From: Photobacterium sp. CCB-ST2H9
GTDB taxonomy: Bacteria > Pseudomonadota > Gammaproteobacteria > Enterobacterales > Vibrionaceae
Assembly: GCF_023151555.2 (NCBI RefSeq)
Contig: NZ_CP100427.1
Coordinates: 15,851-79,850 of the forward strand
DNA length: 64,000 nucleotides
Direction: 5' to 3'
Within the stretch, counting starts at the first letter, position 1; every line of letters begins with the position of its first letter. Under the pieces are notes generated by a model. The model searched no databases and was not told where the DNA came from. It saw nothing but the letters and a program-made list of their open reading frames with translations. This document shows, one piece after another, positions 1-9,969 of this stretch. Both the position numbers and the translations under genes were made by a program.

Positions 1-3000
1 GTAGAGAAAACAGACAGAGTCTCTATCAACACGATCAGGCGAACAGCCAACGCAGAGGCAATAGCCGTTTTAAAACGAATTTCAGATGACCCCGATTCAC
101 TAACAGAAATGGACCGGGAAAAATTACGAAAATATAGTGGCCAGGGCGGAATCGGAGGCTCTACAAACGAGTATTACACCCCACAATTTGTTGCTGATGG
201 TACCTGGGCCGCCCTCGCCGCTTATGGGTTCAAAAACGGAAATGTGTTAGAACCGGCTGGTGGCGTTGGCGTTTTCTCAAGCACCAAGCCGGCTGGTACG
301 CTTATGACCTCCGTAGAACTGGACAAAACCAGTTCGGCTATCAACCAAATCCTCCATCCTGAGGATGAGGTGATTAACTCCAGCTTTGAGCGCTTCGTGC
401 AAAAGAACGCGTTCACTGATATCGGTGCCAGCTATGATGCCGTTATCGGCAACCCGCCTTATGGTTCCCGCGATGCCAGCCTGGTTGACGATGTGGGATA
501 CCGGGATATCAAACTAGCCGATCAGTATTTCGTAACACGTGCGATTGATATGTGTCGTCACGGCGGTCTAATTTGCCTGGTTCTACCGTCGCGCATTGTT
601 GACGGCAAAAAGCTTAAAAAATGGCGTCGTGACATTTCACTGAAGGCTGAGTTCCTGGGAGCCCAGCGACTGCCAACCGGCACTTTTGGCAATAACGGAT
701 CTGATAGCGTCGTGACGGACGTGGTTATCTGGCGGAAACACCCGAAATCACTGTATGGCAAGATCCAGCGCCTTGATGCGGATACGCTGATTGAGGCTAA
801 CGTCCTTTGGGATACCTGGCTTGATGGTAAGTGGTACCAGAAGGACGGGCAGAAATTCATCCATGGGACAGAAAAGACCGTAGGCAAAGGCCAGTGGTCC
901 CGCAAGGTAGTTGAACGTGGTTCGCGCACGGACGATCAGATTAAAGCCGCCCTGGCCCATAAGTTTGATTCCCGTATCGATTGGAATCTACTGGACGTTA
1001 AAGAGCCGAACGCAAAAGTTTATTCAGAGGGCGATCACCGTGTCATTAACGGGACGATGATGCGCTTCGATGGCAACCAATGGGTAAGCGCAATCCAGCA
1101 AGATGCAACCGGCCAGTTGAGGGCCGATGTTTATGGTGCCAAAAGTGAGGATGCACTGGCCACCATGACGGCAAACCCAAGCCTCTGCCTGCAAGCTGAC
1201 TTTGAACACCTGAAAAATGCCTACCGTGATTTAGCCCGTGACTGCGATCCCGATTTCAATGAAGCCATGGCGGCCATTAAGAAACTGCCGGAAGGGAAAC
1301 AAGAACGTGCTTTTCGCGGCATGATGCTGGGCCATATGGTTAACAGCGTCAGTGACCTGGCAGCCGTGCCAGACGACAGTGAAGAACACCGCCAGGCATT
1401 AAACGAACGTCGTGAACAAGTGGCCAGCATGGTTTTTGCTGAGTTCGACAAACATGGTGATCCGCATAAGCTGAAAGGCCTATCTACCCTGTCAGGAAAA
1501 GCCATGGCCAAATGGCAGGCCTTTGCTAACGCCATCGATGGTAAGGGTGAACTGTCGGAGTTACTGGGTGGCAACCTGAAACGGGAAGAAACCGCGTCTT
1601 TCGACCTAAGAGATCCACGGCAGGTCCTGGCGGCCTTCTACCAATCCACTCAACAAACGGCCATCGATGTTGGCCAGTTCCGGGTGGTTTGCACTGAGAA
1701 GAAGGACCATTTAAGCGATGAGGAATATCTGTCGTACCTGGCGCAAATGGAAGATATCGCCATTAACTCCGACGGTACGATTTCCCAAATGCACAACGCC
1801 ACCAGCGGCGATATTGTAGCGAAACTGGAAAGCCTGCGGGCCGGTATGGCCAACATCGAAAACCCAATCATTGCGGCTAACCTGCGCCGTCAGATTGACG
1901 TGATTGAACAACGCCGGACCTGGACTGAAACGACGGATATCAAGTTCAAGCTAACCGACAACTGGGTGCCCCGCTCCGTTATCTTGGAGTTTCTGCAGTC
2001 TCGCGGCTATGAGCACTTTGTTTATGCCAAAACAGAGACTGACAGCGAAGGCAATGAAACGCTCAATCAGAACTATACCGGCGATGATGGTTTCTTTACC
2101 GGCTACCGCACCCGTGATGGCGTAACGCGTAACAACCCGGAAGAGAAGTTCGAGCGCCAGTTAGAAAGCTATCTCAATAAAGTCGCTGTTCGGGGCGGTT
2201 CGGGCAATGAAGGGCGTGCAGCCGTTCGTGAACAAGTCCGGCAGCTGGATGATGATTTTGCGATGTGGATTGCCACCAGCGATCACGCCGACACGTTAAC
2301 CACTGAGTACAACAACCGTTTCAATGGGTTCATTGCCCCGTCTTATGATGATTCCAGCTTAGGGCTACAGGGCACGTCTGGCGCAATTCAAATGATGGGC
2401 TACCAGAATGCAACGGTTCGCCGCTTTTCCGATGAAGGCTGCGGGATCATTGGTTTTGGTACCGGCCTGGGTAAAACCTTCACCGGCCTGGCCCTGGCAA
2501 CGTATAACCTGCAGACCGGCCGAAGTAAGCGTATTGCTTTTGTTGTGCCTAAATCGGTCCTGGAAAACTGGTACCACGAATCGGATCTCTTTTTTGGCAA
2601 AGACAACCTGGCCAATAAGATGTTTATCGGTATCGAGCCGGTACGCGACAAAGACGGCAATATCGTGCGTGAACCGGTCCTGGATGAAGAAGGCAACCAG
2701 GTAATCGGCAATGATGGCCAGCCTCAAACGAAAGCAAAGCTAAACGTCGATACCTCCACTAAGAAAATCGCTCCAGACCTACACCGGTTGGCACAAAGCA
2801 ACGTGTCTATCGTGGTAATGACTAAAGACGTATTCGCTTCAATCCCGCTTAAAGACAGCACGATTACCGAAAACGTCGAGACAATGGTGAGTCAGGGACT
2901 GGTGGCGGGCAGCAACAAATTAGTCGCCGTAGCCGAAACGCACCGGGAAAAGGAAAAGAATAACCGGTTCGAAGCCAAGTATGCCGATGATGGCTCTACG

Positions 3001-6000
3001 AAAAAGCACGCCCTACCGTACTTTGAAGATCTCTTGATTGACTCAATCATTACGGACGAAGGCCACAACTACCGCAACAGCTACAAAACCGGCTCTTTCG
3101 GCAACCGGCTGGCGTTTATGCCTAACAGTGCGACTGCAGATATCGCGCTCGATATGCAGATGAAAAACAACTACGTCAAACGCGTTAACCGTGATCGTGG
3201 TTGTTACAGCCTGACAGCAACACCAACAGTAAACAGCCCTATTGATGCCTTCAATATGCTGTCCCAAGTGGTGCCGTCGAAAGTGTGGGCCCGCCTGGGT
3301 ATCGTAGATTCCGACGACTTTATCCGTATGTTTGGCCGCACCGGCGAAACGGCCGTACACAAACTATCGGGCAAGGTAGAAACTAAAGAGGCCTTACTAG
3401 GCTTCCAGAATCTTGATGCACTGCGCTCCCTGTTCCACCGATACACCGAAATCAAAACGATTAAGGACGTGTCGGGCACGGTTCACATTCCAGACCTGGT
3501 GACACACACCAACTATGTCGATATGTCGCCGGAGCAGGCAGAGATTTACGAGAATCTACGCCTACGTGCTGACGCCCTATCGAATCCTGACTCCGATGAA
3601 GCAAAAGCCATTGCCGAGGAATATCCAGACGACACGGTTTTCGGTCTGATTCGAGATATGGATAAGGCCTGTACGGACCTGGACCTGTATCACGGCGTCG
3701 TTACCTTTGTCTTCCCTAAATCCAACGCCAGCAAAGTGCAAAGCTTGGCCGACGATCTTCCGACGACGATCACCGTTAATCAGTCAGTGATTGATGAGAA
3801 AACCGGTACCCGGAAGAATAAGAAAGTGAAAAGGGATGCCTCTGTATCCGTCACAACTGATGCGCAAGGCTGCAAACTGGTAGTGACTGCAGAACTGGAT
3901 CCCGAAGTCATTAAGCGCCTGGCCAAGTTCGGCCTCAAAAAGTTCAGCCACCCGGCCCCGCCGAAAATCGCTAAGTTCCTGGAGAAAGCAAAAGCCGTTT
4001 ACCTGGATGGCGGCAAGCAGTTGGTGTTTACCGAAGAGAAAACCCAACACGTTAAGCTGGCCAGGATGATTGCGGAGCACACCGGCTGTAAGCTGTCGGA
4101 AATCGGCATCTTGAACGCTGATACCGTTGCCGGCAAAAAAGGCTCGGGCGTCGATGAGGGCACAGAAGAGGCCGGACTGGATAACCTATCCGCCGCCTAC
4201 AACGAGGGCCGGTACCGGTTCATGGTTCTTAACAAAAAAGGCGAAGTCGGTGTAAATCTTCACCGTGGTACCACGAATATTCACCACCTTACACTACCGT
4301 TCACCCCTTCATCGCTGACACAACGCAACGGCCGTGGTGCCCGCGTCGGCTCTAAAGCCAAGAAAGTGAACGTGCATTACTACGCCGGGAAAGGTTCCTT
4401 CGATAAGTTCCGTATCAGCACTATCGAACGTAAAGCACGCTGGATTGATGATCTGTTTACCGGTGACGCCAAATCTGTCGATAACGCCAACGCAGAAGAT
4501 CCGAACGAACATATGATTATGCTGGCCTCTGACCCGGAAGAGGCCCGCCGTCGTGTCGCTCGCAATGAAGCGATTCGCAAGGAGAAGATGGAAGCGGAAT
4601 ATCGTCGTGTAGCGGCCGTGAACGTGAACAACTACCTTAAGGCCATGACTGATAGCCAGATTGACCAGGACGAACTCCAGGCGAAGATCGACACCCTACA
4701 GGCAGAGCATGACGAACACTTGGCCAAGGTCGAAGAACGCCGGGGCGCAAACCTGGATAAGTGGGGCCGCGATCGACTGAAAGACGCCGAAGATGAATAT
4801 TTCAAATCACGCAAAGAGCTAATGGAACTTAAGTCCCAAATGGTCCGGTACGCCAACGCCCAGGCGGCCATTAAGCGCTTTAAACCTCAGGTAGAGAAAG
4901 CCATCAAAGATAGATACCTGGCCGTTGATAACGATATCTTCACGCACCCTGAGTTGTACTTTGCGTCAAAAGGTAAAGTCGCCCGGATTGGTGGAACATA
5001 CGAAGCCAAGATCAACAAGAACCTATGGAGCAACGATACATACGAGGCAACCGTGAATATCCGAGAGTTTGATCGTCGAAAAGGTACCGTTAGCGGCATC
5101 ATGCTTCAAAGCCATGACCAGTACGCCGGTCGCCAGGGGATGGCGATTAATATCCCGCTTGAAAACCTGGTTCGACAGTCCACCAGCATTGACCAGAAAG
5201 AGGCCGAACTAATGGGCCTGAGCCTGGCTGGCATGGAAGTGGCCAAAGTCACGCAGCTGATGGACCGGACCACTTTTTACCGGTTCGCCAATGAAGGATG
5301 GATCCGATTTAAAGATGCGTCCGAGCCTCTTATCGAACGTGACGGCAAATTCGACCTAACCAGCCAGACGAAAGAAAACGCCGATTACCTGGTTTACCCG
5401 GACCTGGCCGATAAAGGCCTGCAGGAACGCTTTGCTAAATACTGCGCTCAATACTCCATGGATAACGGCAGCCTTCCATATCTGCGCAGCTGGCCAGAGT
5501 TGATCCTGGGTAAAAACTGGAAGGACGTGATTAACCAATATGGCAATACCGCTACTGACCAGGAAATTACCCAATGGGTACAGGATAAAATCAAACAGGC
5601 AGAAAGTCGCTGGGATGACCTCTACCAGAACGCATTACAATCCGGTCATGTGGATGGCTGGTGGCGTCGAGTCCGGGATCTGGTTTTCAACGTTGATATG
5701 CCGAACATCACTAACCGAAACGATGAGAACCGCATTGCTACTCAGATCGCCAGTGACTACAGAACCGTAGTGAAAATGCGTTCAGAGGACTTCATTCAAC
5801 GCGCCAAAGATTCGGGCTTTGCGACCTACATTGAGCTTATCAGTGATTCGACCGGCCGCGATGATCGCATCAAAAATCTTGCCGGGTTCGCCAGCAAATA
5901 CCGGGCAGAACATCACTTCATTAAGAACGTGGTGGAAATGTATGATAGTAACTATGTGCTGATGATGGCCGACCTAACCGCTGCAGGTATGACGCCGCAA

Positions 6001-6474
6001 TTGCCGGACGGTGAAGAGTTGTACGGCTCTAACGCTAAATGGCGCATTGAGGGCAAGCTAGGCAACCTGTTTAACGATAAGCAAAGCAAGATCTTCTATG
6101 TGGCCGACAAGCTACTGAAAAAGCCAGAAGTGGCCCTGCTTAACGATACCCAGCAGGCCATTGTCGATAACGTGGATAAAATCGCCCCTGGTGATATTTG
6201 TGAGCAGCTAAAACAAATGGGGATCATTGCCAAAACGAACACGTCACTGGTTACGCGCAAATTCCGCCGTAAATCGACTACCTACGAACCTTATAGCGTC
6301 CTGGGACTGCAGGACACGAAAGGCTATGACGGGGTGTTACGTAAGAAGAAAGACAACCTCAAAGAGCAGTTTGACGCAATTTATTGTGTCGATGGCAATG
6401 ACGAATTTGAAGGCAGCTGGTGGCTCGTACCGGCAGATACTGACCTGACTACGATTGTAAACGCTTTAAACTAA
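1..6474 (+). CDS. darB: DarB-like antirestriction protein (DNA methyltransferase-helicase fusion), 5' partial
   Basis: The reading frame is open from base 1 and runs without a stop into the first ATG at 109, and the residues before that ATG look like the usual start of this domain, so the gene begins upstream of the window. Counting from that ATG, the methyltransferase part has an AdoMet-binding EPAGGVGVF (about 48-56) and a catalytic NPPY (115-118). A superfamily 2 helicase follows: Walker A GTGLGKT near 785, DEGH near 982, SLTATPT near 1035 and the arginine-finger motif QRNGRGARVG near 1410. About 600 C-terminal residues are unassigned. In P1, DarB is carried in the head and protects incoming DNA from type I restriction. 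A similar role is inferred from architecture and context. At over 2,150 visible residues the size suits DarB. Confidence 0.85.
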   Translation, partial: VEKTDRVSINTIRRTANAEAIAVLKRISDDPDSLTEMDREKLRKYSGQGGIGGSTNEYYTPQFVADGTWAALAAYGFKNGNVLEPAGGVGVFSSTKPAGTLMTSVELDKTSSAINQILHPEDEVINSSFERFVQKNAFTDIGASYDAVIGNPPYGSRDASLVDDVGYRDIKLADQYFVTRAIDMCRHGGLICLVLPSRIVDGKKLKKWRRDISLKAEFLGAQRLPTGTFGNNGSDSVVTDVVIWRKHPKSLYGKIQRLDADTLIEANVLWDTWLDGKWYQKDGQKFIHGTEKTVGKGQWSRKVVERGSRTDDQIKAALAHKFDSRIDWNLLDVKEPNAKVYSEGDHRVINGTMMRFDGNQWVSAIQQDATGQLRADVYGAKSEDALATMTANPSLCLQADFEHLKNAYRDLARDCDPDFNEAMAAIKKLPEGKQERAFRGMMLGHMVNSVSDLAAVPDDSEEHRQALNERREQVASMVFAEFDKHGDPHKLKGLSTLSGKAMAKWQAFANAIDGKGELSELLGGNLKREETASFDLRDPRQVLAAFYQSTQQTAIDVGQFRVVCTEKKDHLSDEEYLSYLAQMEDIAINSDGTISQMHNATSGDIVAKLESLRAGMANIENPIIAANLRRQIDVIEQRRTWTETTDIKFKLTDNWVPRSVILEFLQSRGYEHFVYAKTETDSEGNETLNQNYTGDDGFFTGYRTRDGVTRNNPEEKFERQLESYLNKVAVRGGSGNEGRAAVREQVRQLDDDFAMWIATSDHADTLTTEYNNRFNGFIAPSYDDSSLGLQGTSGAIQMMGYQNATVRRFSDEGCGIIGFGTGLGKTFTGLALATYNLQTGRSKRIAFVVPKSVLENWYHESDLFFGKDNLANKMFIGIEPVRDKDGNIVREPVLDEEGNQVIGNDGQPQTKAKLNVDTSTKKIAPDLHRLAQSNVSIVVMTKDVFASIPLKDSTITENVETMVSQGLVAGSNKLVAVAETHREKEKNNRFEAKYADDGSTKKHALPYFEDLLIDSIITDEGHNYRNSYKTGSFGNRLAFMPNSATADIALDMQMKNNYVKRVNRDRGCYSLTATPTVNSPIDAFNMLSQVVPSKVWARLGIVDSDDFIRMFGRTGETAVHKLSGKVETKEALLGFQNLDALRSLFHRYTEIKTIKDVSGTVHIPDLVTHTNYVDMSPEQAEIYENLRLRADALSNPDSDEAKAIAEEYPDDTVFGLIRDMDKACTDLDLYHGVVTFVFPKSNASKVQSLADDLPTTITVNQSVIDEKTGTRKNKKVKRDASVSVTTDAQGCKLVVTAELDPEVIKRLAKFGLKKFSHPAPPKIAKFLEKAKAVYLDGGKQLVFTEEKTQHVKLARMIAEHTGCKLSEIGILNADTVAGKKGSGVDEGTEEAGLDNLSAAYNEGRYRFMVLNKKGEVGVNLHRGTTNIHHLTLPFTPSSLTQRNGRGARVGSKAKKVNVHYYAGKGSFDKFRISTIERKARWIDDLFTGDAKSVDNANAEDPNEHMIMLASDPEEARRRVARNEAIRKEKMEAEYRRVAAVNVNNYLKAMTDSQIDQDELQAKIDTLQAEHDEHLAKVEERRGANLDKWGRDRLKDAEDEYFKSRKELMELKSQMVRYANAQAAIKRFKPQVEKAIKDRYLAVDNDIFTHPELYFASKGKVARIGGTYEAKINKNLWSNDTYEATVNIREFDRRKGTVSGIMLQSHDQYAGRQGMAINIPLENLVRQSTSIDQKEAELMGLSLAGMEVAKVTQLMDRTTFYRFANEGWIRFKDASEPLIERDGKFDLTSQTKENADYLVYPDLADKGLQERFAKYCAQYSMDNGSLPYLRSWPELILGKNWKDVINQYGNTATDQEITQWVQDKIKQAESRWDDLYQNALQSGHVDGWWRRVRDLVFNVDMPNITNRNDENRIATQIASDYRTVVKMRSEDFIQRAKDSGFATYIELISDSTGRDDRIKNLAGFASKYRAEHHFIKNVVEMYDSNYVLMMADLTAAGMTPQLPDGEELYGSNAKWRIEGKLGNLFNDKQSKIFYVADKLLKKPEVALLNDTQQAIVDNVDKIAPGDICEQLKQMGIIAKTNTSLVTRKFRRKSTTYEPYSVLGLQDTKGYDGVLRKKKDNLKEQFDAIYCVDGNDEFEGSWWLVPADTDLTTIVNALN

Positions 6475-6480
6475 CTGATT

Positions 6481-6500
6481 GCGCCCGGTTCGCCGGGCGC
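6481..6500 (+). other. Perfect hairpin with TTCG tetraloop
   Basis: GCGCCCGG and CCGGGCGC form an 8-bp stem around TTCG, directly after the darB stop and just before the ribosome binding site of the next gene. No T-run follows, so it is more likely an mRNA-stabilising or attenuating structure than a terminator. Confidence 0.5.
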
Positions 6501-6514
6501 TAAAGGAAATACCA

Positions 6515-6943
6515 ATGATCACAACAGTTAAACTCCCTACCCCTGAGGCCTTAAAGCCATTGCTCGATGAGGCCTTAGAAGGTGGCAACCTGGCCCCTGA
6601 GGTTTTCATTAATAACCACTGCGCCGGTCTAATCACTACCCTGGCACACAATCCGCTGTCATACCGGGCTTATGGGGCGTATTGGTGGGCGGTTAAGCGG
6701 ATTCTCTTAAAGAACGGTTTTGTTGAACTGTTCCAGCTGGAGGACGAGGACGAACCGGCCACCGCTGAGCACTTTTACATTCAAGATGATGTGACAACAC
6801 TATGCGCGGCCTGGGCCTATATGGATGTGATGATCGACGCTGGCCACCAGCTGTCAAACATCCATGTATACACAGACTCTGAAGGGGAACAGTTTGAATA
6901 CTCTCTTGAGGATTTGGACTTAGAACGTTTTCGTTTCGAGTAA
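6515..6943 (+). CDS. Hypothetical protein downstream of darB (142 aa)
   Basis: I do not recognise this family. The start at 6515 is chosen over an upstream TTG at 6479 because AAAGGA lies 7 bases before it and the upstream option runs through the TTCG hairpin. The protein is soluble and acidic, with no signal peptide or membrane segment; its C-terminal third is rich in Asp and Glu. It follows darB on the same strand with a 40-bp gap, so the two are probably co-transcribed. It may be a small partner of the antirestriction protein, but nothing in the sequence proves that. Confidence 0.6.
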   Translation: MITTVKLPTPEALKPLLDEALEGGNLAPEVFINNHCAGLITTLAHNPLSYRAYGAYWWAVKRILLKNGFVELFQLEDEDEPATAEHFYIQDDVTTLCAAWAYMDVMIDAGHQLSNIHVYTDSEGEQFEYSLEDLDLERFRFE

Positions 6944-6952
6944 TCAAAAATA

Positions 6953-6972
6953 GGGCCGCACTATTGCGGCCC
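6953..6972 (-). terminator. Rho-independent terminator between convergent genes
   Basis: GGGCCGCA and TGCGGCCC form an 8-bp stem with loop CTAT. Read on the minus strand it is followed by TATTTTT, so it best terminates the leftward 7016-7548 transcript. It may also slow rightward transcription from the darB operon. Confidence 0.65.
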
Positions 6973-7015
6973 ATTAGGCACTATGTTAATTCAATTGCCA
7001 GACGTGAGGACTTTT

Positions 7016-7222
7016 TTACGAACTTTTGGCCGTGCTTTTTCTTGAAAGTGACTTCCGAGACACCCCGGTACCTGGCACGTTAACTGATGCTACGGCGCCC
7101 TTCTTTCCGAAGTTCAGCTTGAGATTCCGGCCGCCCACCGTAAATGACACACCGGATTTAGATAAATTGATCCAGAGGAACGGTAAGATCCTGATTCTTT
7201 TTTGGAAACGCAAACCTTTCAT
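7016..7222 (-). CDS. DUF4236-like small protein (68 aa)
   Basis: The sequence has the hallmarks of DUF4236 proteins: an N-terminal GLRFQKRIRILPF stretch, then LNLSKSG-like INLSKSGVSFTVGGRNLKLNFG and a VNVPGTGVSRK ending. The function of the family is unknown. The ATG at 7222 overlaps the stop of the upstream gene (TAATG) and has AAAAGGA about 7 bases upstream, so it is preferred over an ATG at 7252 that would lie inside the upstream gene. The overlap indicates translational coupling. Confidence 0.6.
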   Translation of the reverse strand: MKGLRFQKRIRILPFLWINLSKSGVSFTVGGRNLKLNFGKKGAVASVNVPGTGVSRKSLSRKSTAKSS

Positions 7223-7548
7223 TACTGGTCCTTTTTTAATTCTCGTTGCCACTCAGCTCTTCGTTTTTCTGCTACAGGCCTGCCCAAATCAGTCAGCTTA
7301 AATGCGAGACGTAGTGACTGTGGGTGACGGAATCTATGAACAAACCCATTCTCTGCCAGTTTGTGGCAAGACCGGGTGAAATTACTCGCGTCGACTTGCT
7401 TATTCCACGGCCTGATTTTATTGACTGTCATCAATAAATCGGTTGCTGGAAAAGGGTCATTTTCCCCTTTCTCTTCAATGAGCAGCAATACAAACAGCGC
7501 ATCCTTTTGTGGGGATGAAATTCTCACAACAGTATTCCTATTTTCCAT
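7222..7548 (-). CDS. Probable winged-helix small regulator (108 aa)
   Basis: The protein reads as a compact winged helix: an N-terminal helix (ISSPQKDALFVLLLIEE), a recognition-helix-like stretch (DASNFTRSCHKLAENGFV) and a wing-like LAFKLTDLGR. This resembles MarR-type or plasmid-borne wHTH proteins, but I cannot name a family. It is the first gene of a leftward pair with the DUF4236 gene and sits opposite a divergent glycosyltransferase gene across a 260-bp gap, where it could act. That role is inference. Confidence 0.5.
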   Translation of the reverse strand: MENRNTVVRISSPQKDALFVLLLIEEKGENDPFPATDLLMTVNKIRPWNKQVDASNFTRSCHKLAENGFVHRFRHPQSLRLAFKLTDLGRPVAEKRRAEWQRELKKDQ

Positions 7549-7745
7549 CTTATTAGGTGTATTTCCCTTCAGAGCCGATGCGGAACGCTTGTACTTTAGT
7601 GCAGCTTTGTCCGGCGATCCAACTCCCGTGATTCATCCCAGATGAAAATTATTCACCATGATGCACTCAACTTCAAGATAGCCTTAATCACCTGTGACGT
7701 GATTAACAGAAATGGAAATATGAACGCACTGGCAGGTGAATTGTG

Positions 7746-7773
7746 TTGAGTAAAATGTCTTATTGCATATTAT
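7746..7773 (+). promoter_or_regulatory. Candidate sigma70 promoter for glycosyltransferase gene
   Basis: TTGAGT at 7746-7751 and TATTAT at 7768-7773 are separated by 16 bp, 36 bp upstream of the glycosyltransferase start. The rest of the 7549-7809 gap shows no other clear element. Confidence 0.4.
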
Positions 7774-7809
7774 ACCGCTGTCATAACAAATAATTAGGTT
7801 ATATCGCCC

Positions 7810-8562
7810 ATGAATCGCTTCCTAAATAACGTATTTATCATCCACGTCAGTAAGGGATATGAAGACCGACGAGCACACATCGATCAGCATCTTCCAGAAA
7901 GAGGAATTACAAATTTTGAATACATGCTGGAGGGGGATATTTCTGACCTAACGCCAGAGGTGAAAGAAAAGTATTTCCAGCACAATGAATGTCTTCCTGC
8001 GCTCTCTTGCGCGTACAAGCACATCCTGGTCTACGAGAAAATGGTTGCTGAAGGAATTGAGCGCGCACTGGTGCTGGAAGACGATGCCTACCTGACAGAG
8101 GATGCCTTTGAAAAGTTATCTGCAGTCGAGGCTGAGATGTCCAGCGAAAGAAACTTTATCCTGAACATTGAACACAGCAATCGCTCTGTTCCGGTTCGAA
8201 TCAAAAATCCGGGGCAGCTGTGCTACTTAGCATCACATACCAAAAGAACTGGTGGATATGTCATTCAACTGGAAGCTGCGAAACGGATCGTAGATTTCTT
8301 TGAGCATTACCAGACCTCTATGCCAATCGATGCATTTCAAACAAAAATGAGAGACATCCTGGGTTACAACATCTTTTGGATGGACCCCCCGGTAGTTCAT
8401 CAAGGCTCTAAAAACGGTATGTTTGATAGTGAGTTAAGTCAACGAAAGAAAAATCGACTCGGTGCTCTGACATCGTACTTCCGCGATGGGTATCAACGCC
8501 ACATTCTGACAAATTTAAGCTCCAAGCGGATGCGTAGCTTCCAAAAAGTCACCCGATACTGA
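7810..8562 (+). CDS. Glycosyltransferase family 25 protein
   Basis: The N-terminus (VFIIHVSKGYEDRRAHI) and the motif ALVLEDDAYLT near residue 92 are typical of family 25 glycosyltransferases, which add galactose or similar sugars to lipopolysaccharide at the inner face of the cytoplasmic membrane. The 250-residue length is normal, and there is no signal peptide or transmembrane segment. The gene is monocistronic, on the strand opposite the nearest winged-helix gene, next to the plasmid origin. In a prophage such a gene would plausibly change surface sugars and block superinfection (lysogenic conversion); that is inference. Confidence 0.8.
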   Translation: MNRFLNNVFIIHVSKGYEDRRAHIDQHLPERGITNFEYMLEGDISDLTPEVKEKYFQHNECLPALSCAYKHILVYEKMVAEGIERALVLEDDAYLTEDAFEKLSAVEAEMSSERNFILNIEHSNRSVPVRIKNPGQLCYLASHTKRTGGYVIQLEAAKRIVDFFEHYQTSMPIDAFQTKMRDILGYNIFWMDPPVVHQGSKNGMFDSELSQRKKNRLGALTSYFRDGYQRHILTNLSSKRMRSFQKVTRY

Positions 8563-8618
8563 ATCAGCAATTTTGAGGGTAATTGAAAGTTGCCCTCCAT
8601 ACCTCAGGACAGTACACA

Positions 8619-8816
8619 ATGCCCACCAAGAACGAGAATGTGCAACTATTCACTGCAATAGAAAACTTCGCCGCTGAAAAAATCGCAGAATTTATGCATG
8701 AGGGGCCACAAACGAAATCCGCATCAAAGCAGTTAGAAGCGCTCAATATTATGCGAAAAGCTATATCCGGCACGATATCGGCATTAGAGTCAATTCCAGA
8801 AGATACGCCAGTCTGA
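8619..8816 (+). CDS. Small hypothetical protein (65 aa)
   Basis: ATG at 8619 has AGGAC 10 bases upstream and is preferred to a TTG at 8583. The product is a short, mostly helical protein with no recognised domain. Its stop abuts the first iteron of the replication region. Confidence 0.45.
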   Translation: MPTKNENVQLFTAIENFAAEKIAEFMHEGPQTKSASKQLEALNIMRKAISGTISALESIPEDTPV

Positions 8817-9056
8817 GTGTATTTTAACTGGGTTGAGGTGTGCTCTAATTGGGTTGTCGGTGTGCTCTAATTGGGATCTCGGTACCAAGGCCAGTTTAAA
8901 AACATTGCGGTGTATTCTGATTGGGTATTTTTCCCCATTCAGGATACACCTCACATCAACTCCACTCTCTCCGCACCAATGCAAACCCATTTAGAAACAC
9001 CGAATAAGTAAAGTAGTGTATTCTAAATGGGTAATGTGCCCAATTAGAACCACCTC
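8815..9056. repeat. Left iteron array (incompatibility-like control region)
   Basis: About seven roughly 18-bp iterons, consensus GGTGTGYTCTAATTGGGT, flank the 3' end of rep. Forward copies start near 8815, 8837, 8859, 8909 and 9015. Inverted copies lie at 8933-8950 and 9039-9056. Conservation is strongest in TCTAATTGGG. The arrangement mirrors incA of P1, where extra iterons titrate RepA and limit copy number. The same repeat unit recurs on the other side of rep. Confidence 0.85.
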
Positions 9057-9059
9057 ACA

Positions 9060-9965
9060 CTATCCTTTCTGGGGAGAATTCAGTTGCTTATAGCGCTTTT
9101 CAACCAAATAGAATGTCTCTCCCCCCTTTCGAGCAAAGGAGCCAGACAGGAAACCGATTGATTCCAGCTTTTGAAGTCCCAGCTTGATACGCCGGTTAGC
9201 CTCTTTTACAGAAGATCCAAGCTGAAGCCGATCCCTTAATCTCTCGAACGAAACTGGTACTGGATTCTCAGGAAGGGCCACAAAGTACAGATACAAGCAT
9301 TGCGCCACTTCAGCCCTCGGGAGCTTCTCCAAGACCTTCAGGCTAACAAGAACCTGGAAATCCAACCGATACATGTCCCAAAGCTTCTCATCTGCCATCA
9401 ACAAAACACGATCTTCGATTTCGTCGAACTCCGCTTTAAGTAGCATGCCTGTATGAACACCCTTCACGGCGCCTTTTCGAAGGAATGATATTTTTTGACT
9501 TTGAATCCTGCCCAGAGATTCTCCGATTTGGCGTCGTAAGTTCTTGTCAAACCGTCTACTTGGGTATCCGCACGACTTCGCAAACTCACTAAACTTCAGA
9601 TTGATTGTATTGGAAGAAGCCCCGTATTTGCTGAAGGACAAGACAATACCACACCAGACTTTGAAATCAGTTTCCACATTGAGCTTTTCACCTTTAACCG
9701 TGACTTGCTCATATCCCTCCGTCTGACAGATCTCCAGATCACGAAGGTCATCGGATAAATCCATTTCAACATATTTGTTGGGTGTTCTTCGACCAATTGG
9801 AGTAAACACCCCTGTCCGCAGCAGAACATTAGGCTGAACGCTGGTCGTTGTATTGCAATGCAAAGCCCTTTCAGAGGTTACGATCTCAGAACCAGGTATT
9901 ACACTAGATTCAAGTTGAAATTCTTCCACAAAATTGTCCACTTCAGCTGTGATTTTCTTGTGCAT
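9060..9965 (-). CDS. repA: Plasmid replication initiator protein (Rep)
   Basis: A 301-residue protein encoded between two arrays of the same iteron, which is the diagnostic context for an iteron-binding initiator. The sequence reads as two winged-helix-like halves, with a C-terminal SFERLRDRLQLGSSVKEANRRIKLGLQKLESIGFL stretch of the kind seen in Rep_3 or RepA initiators. The ATG at 9965 is preferred over a TTG at 9974 that lies inside an iteron. Iterons cover the promoter side, so autorepression is expected. No parA/parB pair is in the window. Confidence 0.8.
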   Translation of the reverse strand: MHKKITAEVDNFVEEFQLESSVIPGSEIVTSERALHCNTTTSVQPNVLLRTGVFTPIGRRTPNKYVEMDLSDDLRDLEICQTEGYEQVTVKGEKLNVETDFKVWCGIVLSFSKYGASSNTINLKFSEFAKSCGYPSRRFDKNLRRQIGESLGRIQSQKISFLRKGAVKGVHTGMLLKAEFDEIEDRVLLMADEKLWDMYRLDFQVLVSLKVLEKLPRAEVAQCLYLYFVALPENPVPVSFERLRDRLQLGSSVKEANRRIKLGLQKLESIGFLSGSFARKGGETFYLVEKRYKQLNSPQKG

Positions 9966-9969
9966 CTGA

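Noticed and set aside
558..5574. Many minus-strand ORFs of 60-120 codons opposite darB
   Set aside because: They are antisense shadows of one long, motif-rich gene.
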